Below are positions 23,484 to 34,083 of a stretch of 64,000 nucleotides of DNA, piece by piece. Position 1 is the stretch's first letter. Each line of letters starts with the position of its first letter. This stretch comes from Zingiber officinale (Eukaryota > Streptophyta > Magnoliopsida > Zingiberales > Zingiberaceae). The translations under genes were made by a program, and so were the position numbers. Below the pieces are notes generated by a model that saw nothing but the letters and a program-made list of their open reading frames with translations, was not told where the DNA came from and made no database searches. Location of the stretch: positions 76,766,688-76,830,687 of the forward strand of contig NC_056000.1 of NCBI RefSeq assembly GCF_018446385.1, given 5' to 3'.

Positions 23484-23511
23484 GACCAAGGCTATAAATA
23501 TAGCCTTGGTC
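23484..23511 (+). promoter_or_regulatory. TATA box inside a perfect inverted repeat
   Basis: GACCAAGGCTATA, two bases, then its exact reverse complement. TATAAATA is at the centre. It is the probable core promoter of this LTR family. Confidence 0.75.
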
Positions 23512-23841
23512 CAAAAGCTTTAAAAAGAACTCATTACTTGTAATTCCAACGCTTGTGCGCTTTAGTTTAGAGTTAAGCTTCTCTTTTCTGCGCTTCATTG
23601 CTGTACGAGGCTTCTCCGCCCGAAGGAGACTTTTAGTGAGCTTGATCTTCCTTGGATTAACAACCACATCGGTTGTAACCAAGTAAATAGTTTGTGCCTC
23701 ATTTTTTCTTTATGCTTTTAATTTATCGGCTTACCTTATATATACAAGTGTTAGCTTAAAGAGTTCGGAGGAGGGTTTGTCTTTTTGTGTTTGCAGGATA
23801 TCCAACTCCCTCCTAGCCGGCCGCAACAGTCCTACAATATC

Positions 23842-24960
23842 ATTGGGTAGCAAGCCCCTGGTGAGGACACAGAGAAGAACTTTCATAGTGGTAGATTCGT
23901 CGTCCTCGTACAATGTCATCTTGGGGAGACCGGCGCTACACGAGTTCCGGGCGGCAGTCTCCACTTTCTATTAAAAGATTAAATTCCCTATGAGAGATCA
24001 AGTCTAGGAAGTCAAAGGTGAGCAATTAGTCTCTCACAGGTGTTATATCGACATGGTGAAAGTGAAGGCCCGTAAGGCTCAGCGAACCCAGGATGGCAGG
24101 ATCCACGTCATCCAAGAAGAACCTCTACCTATAGCAGAGGAGCTCATCCCTTGGGAAGAGGTCCAGCTCTATCCTGAGCGTCCGAAAAGTCTCACTCGCA
24201 TATTGAGTGACCTGCCTATTGAGATCAAGACAGATCTGGTCAAATGCTTGACTCGCAATAGGGATGTCTTCACTTAGTCCCCCGAAGAGCTACCCGGAGT
24301 CAAGCCTGAGGTGGTTGAACACCAACTACATCTTCTGCCTGATTCCCGACCGATCAAGCATAAGAAGCGAAACTTCTCGGCCGAGTAAAATAAGATCATT
24401 TGAGCTGAGGTGGACTAGCTCTTGAAAACAGGACACATTAGAGAAGTACAATTCCCGCCCTATCTCTCTAATGTAGTCCTGGTGTCTAAACCCAACAATA
24501 AGTGGAGAGTCTGCATCGACTTTCGAGACCTCAACCGCGCCAGCCCCAAGGACTGCTACCTGCTACCCAGGATTAATCAGATGGTAGACTCGACCTCGGG
24601 CTGTGAAAGGATTTGCATGTTTGATGCTTACCAAGGATACCACCAAATCCCTCTAGCACGGAAAGATCAGGAGAAGGTCAGCTTCATCACGGCAGATGGT
24701 ACTTTCTGTTACACCGTCATGCCTTCTAGATTGTGAAATGCAGGAGCTATCTATCAGAGAATGGTGGATAAAATCTTCCGAGAGCAGATAGGATGGAATG
24801 TGGAGGTCTATGGGCTAAAATTAAATCCTCATCAAATCCACTTTGGCCATAAATTTGATTGTTGACATAGAAGAGACTTGCGACACACTATGGTAATATG
24901 GGCTAAAGTTAAATCCATTGAAGTGCTTATTTGGGGGGCTTTCCTGGGATACCTCATTAT
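23842..24960 (+). pseudogene. Protease C-terminus and RT of the second Tat element (catalytic box lost)
   Basis: The frame resumes after the insertion with the protease VILGRPAL motif, then RT blocks WRVCIDFRDLN and the YHQIPLA region. Stops occur near 23972, 24275, 24386, 24400, 24416 and 24734. Where YVDD should be, the DNA (24809-24828) reads tatgggctaaaattaaatcc, almost identical to 24897-24916, 88 bp downstream. The polymerase active site is therefore absent. Confidence 0.85.
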
Positions 24961-25905
24961 CGAGCGGGAAATTGAAGCTAACCCGGAGAAGGTTCAAGCA
25001 CTTCGAGACATAAAAGCGCCTCAAAATCTGAAGGAGACCCAGAAGTTGGTGGGCAGGATAACTGCACTATCCAAGTTTATATCTTGGTCTACAGATCAAG
25101 CACTGCCTTTCTTCAAGGTGCTCAGGAAAGTGGTCAAGTTTCAATAGGATGAAGAATGCAACCAAGCCTTCGAAGCATTGAAAAAGCACCTAGAGACATT
25201 GCCCTCCCTATTTAAACCTATTGTGGGGGAGCTACTTTGGGTCTATCTCTCAGCCACCCCTCAGGCCATGGGGGCGGTGTTGGTAAAAGAGCAAGATGAT
25301 GTACAGTGGCTAGTGTACTTCTTCAGCCACTTATTGAAAGGGGTTGAGTCCCGATACACGGCTATGGAAAAATTAGTTTATGGATTAATACTCATGGCTC
25401 GCCGATTAAGACCTTATTTCTTGGCACACCCCTTCAGAGTCCTGACCAATAGCATCATGGGGAAGGCTCTTACTAACATGGAGATAGCGGGTCATCTCAT
25501 CAAATGGGTAACTGAGTTTAGAGAATATGACATACAATATCAGCCTCGAACGATGATTAAAGCACAAGCCATGGCATATTTTCTGATGAAGGTCCATCAA
25601 CTTGATTCCAAAGAAACTTAGAATGTATATATAGACGGGTCATCCACCCAGTAGGGAAGCAGAGTGGGGATACTCTTGATATCCCCTCAGGAAGATATCA
25701 TGCAACTGTCCATGAGGTTAAATTTCATAGCCACTAATAATGAGGAAGAATATAAGGTGCTATTGGCAGGGCTACAAGCAGCTCGGCTTGTCGGAGCCGC
25801 CCAGGTGGTCATTTATTCAGATTCTCAGTTCGTAATTCAGCAGGTAGCGGGTAACTTTGAGGTTAACAGTGATAAGATGCAATTATACCGAGAAGCATAT
25901 TAGAA
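24961..25905 (+). pseudogene. RNase H and second RNase H of the second Tat element
   Basis: Collinear with the first Tat element: the VYLSATPQAMGAVLV region, then the archaeal-type RNase H with NNEEEY and YSDSQF. TAG or TAA stops interrupt near 25145, 25619, 25653 and 25901; most fall on Trp or Gln codons of the other element. Confidence 0.84.
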
Positions 25906-27310
25906 AATGAAAGAGGATTTCAAGGAAGTCACAGTGACTAAGATTCCTCGAGCAGATAACCAAAGGACGGATGAACTAGTTAAAATGGTTAGCTCTTTGA
26001 CCACTTGGGTGCTAGATAGGTCGATAGCCCAAACCTTCCTAATAGCTCATATAGACCTACAGAACAATGTAGAGGAGTCGATCGACTGGAGAGCCTCAAT
26101 GATCATTTATCTTCAACAAGGCATCCTACCTACTGATCCGGAGGAAGCTAGATTGATCAAGAAAAGAGCGCATGTATACACTTTGATCGGGGATCAACTG
26201 TACAAGCGGGCATTTTCCAACCCACTGCTCAAATGCTTAGGTACGGATGAGGCGGAGTATGCCTTGCAAAAAGTACATCAGGGGTGCTGTGGTAACCACA
26301 TTGGAGGAGGGATGTTGGCTAGAAAAGTATTGCTGGCCGGGTATTTCTGGCCCACTCTACAGAAAGATGCTCAGTGATTGGTGAATACTTGCTTATCTTA
26401 CCAAAAGCATCAGAACCTGACCCATTAGCCAACCGATACGTTGAAAACCTCAATAGTCTCATGCCCCTTTGATCAATGGGGCATGGACATTGTAGGAACG
26501 TTCCCAATGGCACCAGGTCAGAGACGATTCTTGATCGTAGCAGTGGACTACTTTTCCAAATGGGTGGAAGTAGAGGCCCTGGCCAGGATTACTGAGGGAA
26601 CTGTTATTCAATTTCTATGGAAGAACATCTTATGCAGATTTGAAATACCTCACAAGATGGTCTTAGATAATGGAAGGCAGTTCCAAGGATGCAAGATCTA
26701 GGAATGATGTCGAGGATTTGGAATAACCCAGGTCTTCACATCTGTAGCTTATCCTCAAAGTAATAGGCAGACGGCGGTCACCAATAGAGAGATAGTTCGA
26801 GGGTTGAAAGTCAAGCTAGATCATGTAGGCGGTAATTGGGTGGAAGAGTTGCCTAGCATCCTCTGGGCATATCGCACGACTCCGCGAGAGAGCACCGAGC
26901 TCACCCCTTTTCACCTGGTCTATGGTAGTGAGACAGTTGTGCCCATAGAAGTCGGGGTGTCATCCGTTAGAAGGCTGTTGTATGATGCGGAGAATGCCGA
27001 GTGAAGACTTTCAGATCTGGACTTTATCAGTCAAACCCGAGAATGGGCAGCTACCTGACGAATTGCATATAGGCAGTGGATGCACCAAAATTACGATAGG
27101 AGGGTGATTCCGCGGTTCTTCGGAGAAGGAGACTTAGTGTGGAAAAGGACAAAACCTGTAGGAGAGGTAACCAAATTAGCACCTCAGTGGGATGGGTCGT
27201 ACAAAATTGTTAAAAGGTTAGCGTCAGGCACCTACTACCTGCAAGACGCTCAAGGTAGGAGGCTGGACCATCCTTGGAGTGCTAACTACCTACAACCCTA
27301 TCGTACTTGA
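25906..27310 (+). pseudogene. Integrase of the second Tat element (broken)
   Basis: The zinc-binding region, WGMDIVGTF and VLDNGRQF are present, but the catalytic Glu is Ala (GCG at 26774-26776 in NRQTAV). Stops occur near 26376, 26699, 26704, 27002 and 27056. The C-terminal GDLVWK block is intact and the frame ends at TGA 27308-27310, at the same place as in the first element. Confidence 0.85.
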
Positions 27311-27580
27311 GTGAATCACTCCTTTGTCAGATTTGAGATAGGGACAACATGACAGGTCGGGCAGGAAATGCCCGGTCGATTTAACTTGATCTGGAACATG
27401 GGCGAATCTTCTTTAAGACCTGCTCAGGTCCCTGTGCTAGGGCTAAATAGCTTAAGCTCCATTGAGTAATGACTAAGGAAAAGACATAAAATCTAAAGAG
27501 GAAGTAGTAGCAGGAATAGTGAAAATTAAATTAACTTTTATAAGTACATCGGGAAGGTGTGTCATATACAACAAGAAGGG
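27311..27580. other. Spacer between integrase and antisense gene
   Basis: Non-coding sequence like 6028-6271 of the first Tat element; no separate feature is seen. Confidence 0.4.
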
Positions 27581-27712
27581 TTATTTAAATTCTGAGAATA
27601 CATCGTTGGACATCTCTTTGAGGATCCGATGATGATCCAGGAAGTTCTTAGGAGGCTCGGGGGGCAGATACCCTCCCTCCTTGAGTTGTTAAAGTGCTTC
27701 TACCACCCCATA

Positions 27713-30700
27713 TGTAACGCCCGCCCTCCCTGCTAACCCTAAGGGACGGGGCTACGATACTCTACGTACGTACTACAGCGGAAGACTTAAAATTTATTTT
27801 TCTTAACTTAATTAAAACCGAACTACACTAACATGGTTTCATAACATGATAACAAAATAAATAAAAACTTAGTATCAAGTCACTCATATTGTATTACATT
27901 TCACAAAACCATAGCATAGTTCTTAAAGGTTTTAAAGCAGGTTCTTAATTAGTTGCCTAGCCACCGCCACACACATCTTTGTTGCCCCTCCTGCTGCTCC
28001 TGTAACTCATCCAGCTTTTTCCTTTATCTGTGGTACAAGGAAAGTAAGCTATGAGCACTCATGGCTCAGTAAGTTCCTTTCCTACTCACTAAAGCCAACA
28101 ATCAGCACAAAATCAAGAATGTATCAACAAGTCATAATCTCAGCTAATCATGGCATAACATAGCATTCTATTCAAGCTTATCATGCATCATAATATAATC
28201 ACAACTAGTCATGGCATATCAAACATCATCATGGCCGAAACATATACATAGTGCATTGCATAAAACATAGCTAGACATAGCATAACAAACAAGTATCATG
28301 GTATATCAAAGCATGGCCGAAACATGTATATCAAAGCATCATAACTATGGCCGAATATATACATCAAGGCATCATCAAATCCATGGCCGAATCTATATAT
28401 ATCAAGCATCAACATATCCATGGCCGAAACATGTCTATAAGGTATAGCATGAACATAACATAAACATACCTTATCATGGCATATCATAATCAAGAGCATA
28501 GCATGAAACATAGCATAATCAAAAAGGTGTATGCAATATGATTTTGGAAAACATGTATCCGAAAAACATGTGTATGTATCATGATCTTTAAAACCATTCT
28601 CTTTTATATGTATATATACTTGAAAATAATCTCAACATAAGGGGGATCCCGGCTATGTACCACTTACATATTGCGCGCAACCTTGTAGGTCCAAGGTAGC
28701 AAGTCTTGAACCCTACGAGGCAAACATACTAGGCCCTTAGTCCTAGGGGCACTTAGGACCCCATCCCTAACGAGGTCCTTAGTCCTCGGGGTGCTTATGG
28801 AGCCCACCCTTGGTACAAGCCACTCACACATAAAGTAAAGTACATGTCATACATATCATGTATCATAAAAGCATGCATCACTTAGGCACACATCATAAAA
28901 GTATGCATCACTTAGGCATACATCATGTCATAAAAGTATGCATCACTTAGGCATACATCATATCATAAAGGTATGCATCACTTAGGCATACATCATGTCA
29001 TAAAGGTATGCATCACTTAGGCATACATCATGTCATAACAATATGCATCACTTAGGCATAGATCATAAAAACATGCATATCTTAAGCATAAAGCATATCA
29101 TCAAGCATGCATATTTTATCCACATAGCTTATCATAAAAGCATGCATATTTTAAGCACAAAGCATATCATATCATAAAAGCATGCATATCATATCATAAG
29201 TCATAAATCACAAGCATACATATTAAGCATAAGGGTGTATCTTGTGATTATCCTATCATAGGAAACATGGTATCATATTTATCTTGGTTCTAAGCTTCCT
29301 AAACCCTTGTGGCGAAAACCATTTAGAGCTCAATTTAGGCTAAACACAACATCCAAGCATGTGGTACCTAAATTATCATCATAACATTTTCATAGGAAGC
29401 ATTATAAACATGATTAACTTAGTTTCTAAGTTCTTCAAGTCCCTAATTTCATGTGGCCGAAACCTTAAGGTGTGAAACAAGGTTCCATATGACATAAAAA
29501 CATAGGCAACTTGAAATCATATTTATAACATTTTTACCAAGAAATAAGGTAAACACATTTGACATATTTGAATTAGTTCCTAAGTTCTTTAAGCCCTTAA
29601 CATATGTCATGGCCGAAATTTAACAAGTTCTCATTAGGGCTACAAACAAGCATACAAGCATGTGAACTTGGACTAACATTATGTATAAATTCATACAAAG
29701 CATCATACAATAGTTATGGCCGAAACATACCCTAGCATCATTTTAGGTCATAAAACAACATATAGCAATTGAACCTTGGCTTTCTACTTATCACATTTCA
29801 TGTAGGGTGACATGAGCATATTTAATTTAAGTCCTAGGGTCCCTAGGGCGTCTAATCCTCCATGGCCAAGACTTACAATAGTCCTTTTAGATCATGGAAA
29901 AATTATACAAGCATGTGACACAATCAATAGGTTATCATATTTTCATAAGAAGCATTTTAACACCTTTGGTTTAAATTCTAAGGCCTCTAGGTCATTTAAA
30001 CCCTACTTGGCCGAAACTCATCAGTGTTTAAACTTGCTTCAATAACATAAAAACATGTGAAGTCATACGAGTTTCATAGCATGTGTAAAGACAAGCCTAA
30101 TGAGTATACATATGAATTGTGTCTTAGGCTTTCTAGGTTTCTTTTTCTCTTTTCTTTTATTTTTTTTTTCCATGGCCGAAACCTACCATTCTTTAGCTAG
30201 GTTTTTAAGTGGCCTAAAGCATGAAAAATCTAAGTAAGTTTCATGGAAAAAGTTACTAAGAAACATATATACAAATTGGTTCATGAGTAAACTAGGACCC
30301 CTTGTGGTCATACATGATATATGTTATGCTACTAATTTTTCTACACCCTAATTAAGCATGAGGGCATTAAACAACTTTCATATCTAAACAGCACAGAGGT
30401 CTTGAGCATTTTAAAATTTTGTTTAAGCTTTCTAAGCTATCCATCTCATCATGGCCGAAAAACCCTAAGAAGGAGTTCATAAAATTCTAGCAATATTCAA
30501 GCATACAAATCCTTTAAGATCTTTGTATTCTATAGCATGAGCATGGTTATTTAAATTTAAAGGCCTTCCTAATCCTAAACCCTTCCTTTGCCGAAACATA
30601 TGAGTGGGTTTTCTTTTAGTTTCAAATATCTTCTAAGGAAGAAAAACCAATACATAATCCTTAATATTTCATAGGGAGAACCTTGTACTAGTTGGGTAAA

Positions 30701-31689
30701 ACAATAAATTTCCCTAGCCTCTTAAGAATATTTTTGGCCGAAATTCTAGGGTTCAGTACTCCTCTGATCAAGCATCATATAGGTATAAAAGCATGAAGAA
30801 AAACTCCTCTACATAGCATAGAAAAATCTATCATATAGTGAAGACTAGTTAAACATCATTAGATTTTGAAAGCTCTACTTGGCCGAATTTTCTCAAACTT
30901 GTTTCTAGGTTTAAAATCCTCATAAAATCCGAAAAGTACATAAAACGCCTTGTACCACAGGTGAGGGGAAGCTTACATCCTTTTCGCTTGTGGATCTAAG
31001 GTATGGTGAAGAAGAAATAGTCTCTTCTTCTAGTTCCTTTCCCTTGATTCCTTTGCTAAGTCCTCCTTGTATCTTAGGCTTTCTTAGGGACAAACTTGGC
31101 TTTGGGGCCGAAGATGGAGGAGAGGGAACTGTGGTGTTCTCGGTGAGGGAGAGGATGAGTGAAAGAAAATGAGAGAAAAATAATTTTCTCTTTTCTTGCT
31201 CCCTTTTATGTTAAGGGGGAAGAGGTAGCAAACTTGATTTTTGCTTTCCTTCTCCCTTAGCCTTTTTCTCTATTTTTATTTTATTTATCTTATTTTCCAT
31301 TTATTCTCACCATTCATGATAAAATAAGGGGGAATGAATCCCCTTAACTCCTCTTTAAAATTTCGGCAAGATCAAAGAGGAAGAGGGAGAGAAAGGGAGG
31401 AAGGCAAGTTGCCTTTCTCTTGCTCTTTTCTTGTTTTCTTTTGGCTATCTTTTATTCTCACCTTTATCATGAGTTTTCCTCCTTTGCTATCAATATCTTC
31501 TCTCTATCCCAATTGGTTTCTACTAATTAATTCTATGAATTATAATATAAGAGGTTCAAGGTTCAATCCTTGACCATCACTTCTTTTTATTTCATTTTAT
31601 TTCTTTTTACTTCAACTCACTTCTTATTATTTTTCTAAGGCAAATTCATCATTCTCATATTTATTCTTAAAAGCTTAGTGGGTGTTACA
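27713..31689 (-). mobile_element. Solo LTR, Tekay/Del-like, antisense orientation
   Basis: A 5-bp duplication ccata flanks it (27708-27712 and 31690-31694). The ends are TGTAACGCCC and GGGTGTTACA. It is 3977 bp with no coding capacity, primer-binding site or polypurine tract, which fits one LTR left by recombination. On the minus strand a TATA-like taacataaaaggg (about 31200) is followed by a C/T-rich leader, a GTAAGC donor (30976) and an acceptor CAG|ATAAAGG (28028), an order shared with the chromovirus LTR at 52667. The motif ggccgaaac recurs through it. Confidence 0.8.
28862..29060. repeat. 35-bp tandem repeat in the solo LTR
   Basis: Units built on gtatgcatcacttaggcata repeat about six times with a 35-bp period, fading into diverged copies to about 29200. 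Confidence 0.88.
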
Positions 31690-33576
31690 CCATAAGCCAC
31701 AGATCTGACAAAGTGATCCCCCACTTGAGAACCAAACTCTGAAGAGCGTAAATATTCTTCCCGGCTTGCTTGTAGGCGATCGCTCTCCCCGGCCTTACAA
31801 GTCTCTAAGGCAATAACGGAACTAGATAGGGTAGAATGGGCCTAAGATAACTCTGCCTGCAAGGAGCCCAGTTATATTGCTTGAGACTCTAGATCCCGTC
31901 TATGGTCCATAAGCAGTATATCCTTGGAGTTCAGCTCTTGAGTCAGTCGATCCATCTCATTCTTATGCATAAGCTTGAAGTCCTTCAGAGCTGCAGTTTG
32001 TTGAATCAGTTCTGTTTATGCCTTATCCTTAAGGGACAACTCTTGACAGTTAGCCTTAGATGATTGTAGGAGAACTTCAAGTCTATTTTTGTCATCTCGG
32101 AGATGGTCAATCTCCAGTTGGGTCTCTCCCAAGGTTTGTTCCCGGGAGGCATTCACCTTCTTAAGGTCTCCACCTCCACCTTTAGTTGGGACACAACTGA
32201 AGTAGGGTCAGATATTTGATACTCTAGGTCAGCAACTCGATCCTTTAAGATTTTATTCAATCGGTGTATATGTAAGAACGTCTGATTTAAGCAGTGTGAT
32301 TGGGCAAACATCTATTCATACTAACTGAAAAGTAAGAACAGAAAGTTAGAGTAGGAGGAGGGAAGACGTAAGAGAAAGCGGAAGCTTACCGTAGTGGCAG
32401 TTTTAGAGGACAGGTCCGCCAAGGCAGGCAGTGAGAAGGTATCCATCGCCTTCATATTCTGCTCCCATTGAGTTGCTAGTCGACCACAATAGAATAGAGC
32501 GAGCAGGGGCAGCAGGATAGCGACGTAATCCCCACTCTGTAGGCAGAGTAGCACGGAAGCGAGAACAGCGATACTGGGAGGACTCGGGAGCAGTCCCGCT
32601 AGGGCTAAGTTGAGAAGAGGTAGGTCCTGATTGAGTAGAGGGACCAGGTTGGGTAGAAGAAGATCCTGATCGAGTAGAGGGGCCAGGTGGAAAAGAGGCA
32701 GGCCCAGGATGAATGGTAGGGCCATGTGGAGAGGAAGTGGTCGGTCGAGGGGAAGAAGGTCTGACCAGGATGTTGGATCTATTTTGTCGTCTTAGATCGA
32801 TTTCTTCTTTAACGACCGGGGTCTTCCCTCGCTCAACTCCTGTCCGGACTCTGGGTGGCATAATAGGGTCGCTCGGGAGTTGTGGATCTGGAACGGAAGC
32901 AGAGGCCAGCCGGGATGACGGAGCAGCAGTCTAGGCCTCGAATACCAAGCCGGGTCCCATAGTTCGGTGTCTTGGCCTGCGCGAGAGCGGTTGTTCATCT
33001 GAGTCTGACTCCTTTGATGGGGTCCGAGGTCGACGAGCAAGAGGAGTTGGAGGAGTACGCCTTACAGATCTAGGAACAGGCCGAACTTGTGGGGTTACTT
33101 GAACGATCAGACGGGGAGCAGTTGAGGCAGCCGCCCCTAGAGCAAACGGAGCAGAATGAGAGAGACCCCTCCTATCCAAAATGATGCTTCCATGACGGTT
33201 TATTTCCAAATCGCTCAAGGGAAGAGGCCTGGTTAGGGATGCTCGAGTCAGAATATTTGCTGCAAGAGAGCATCAGAATCAGAGTAGGACGACAAAGGCA
33301 AGTCAGGGCAGGGTAAGCCTTACCTAAAGAGTGTAGTAGCTATGAAGGGATGCAGTTTTAACCTGAACAAAAATAGCATTTTCTTCTGTTAAAAGCATGT
33401 TCAAGTCAAAGCGCCAACTTGCCAGTTGCACAGAGGCCTCTGTTGGTGCGGGAAGCATCCGACGATCAAACCTGAGTTTTGATAATGGCAAAGGATTCAA
33501 AGTTAAGGTTTGTGGTGAACTAACATGTTGAATAAGGGTTTCAGGAAAGTTCTAGCTGCGGTTAGGCAAAGGGAAA

Positions 33577-33795
33577 ATCCTAAGGGGTGGTAACCTTAGG
33601 TCCTAGGGGGCGGTAACCCTAGGTGAGGGAAAACCTTAAGGGGCGGCAACCTTAGGTCCTAGGGAGAGGTAACCCTAGGTGAGGGAAAACCCTAAGGGGC
33701 GGCAACCTTAGGTCCTAGGGGGTGGCAACCCTAGGTGGAGAAAAACCCTAGGGGGTGGTAACCCTAGGTCCTAGGGGGTGGTAACCCTAGGGGGA
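33577..33795. repeat. Tandem repeat of ggtaaccctagg-type units in the LTR
   Basis: Alternating blocks of ggcggtaaccctaggtcc and gagggaaaaccctaag are repeated about six times. The same array is at 44634-44850 (3' LTR), and a shorter one at 61890-62085. Confidence 0.88.
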
Positions 33796-34083
33796 AAGTC
33801 TAGTCGGTCTGGAGGACCGGACTAGCATCAGGTAATCTCTCCTGAGGGGAGTAGGTGAGGACGCGTTCTCCGTAGAGGGAACAGTAGGCGTTGGGTCGAC
33901 CTAGGGTTTCCGGTTGGAAATCCGAAGTCAGACTCGGACAGTCCGAAGACTGTCAGTTCTTCTTTACTACGATTTATCAAATTCTAACACTGTCTTGCAG
34001 GGTATTTGCTCGGACTAACCTTGTTTTGCAGGAGAGGAACCTGCTGGAAAAAGGTGGTCCGGGCGCCCGGGATGGATCCAGGC

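Larger units (their letters stand above)
20839..23836 (+). mobile_element. Non-autonomous copia-like LTR element with a chimeric Gag
   Basis: The 5-bp duplication atatc flanks it at 20834-20838 and 23837-23841. The ends are TGTTGG and CCTACA. There is an initiator-tRNA-Met primer-binding site (TGGTATCAGAGC, from 21168), one protein frame, an AT-rich tail, a purine-rich tract and a 3' LTR. No protease, integrase, RT or RNase H is present. The Gag start and the end of the internal region resemble the SIRE-type copia elements in this window, so those are plausible helpers. Confidence 0.9.
22763..23836 (+). repeat. 3' LTR of the non-autonomous element
   Basis: It is 1074 bp from TGTTGGAACC to CAGTCCTACA. 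It contains a 19-bp palindromic array (23299-23393) and a TATA box (23493-23500) within a perfect inverted repeat. Long minus-strand open frames here follow the GC-rich repeats and are not genes. Confidence 0.9.

Noticed and set aside
22801-23682. A 293-codon minus-strand frame
   Set aside because: It lies in an LTR and follows GC-rich palindromic repeats, with Arg/Pro/Gly-rich low-complexity translation and no matching domain.
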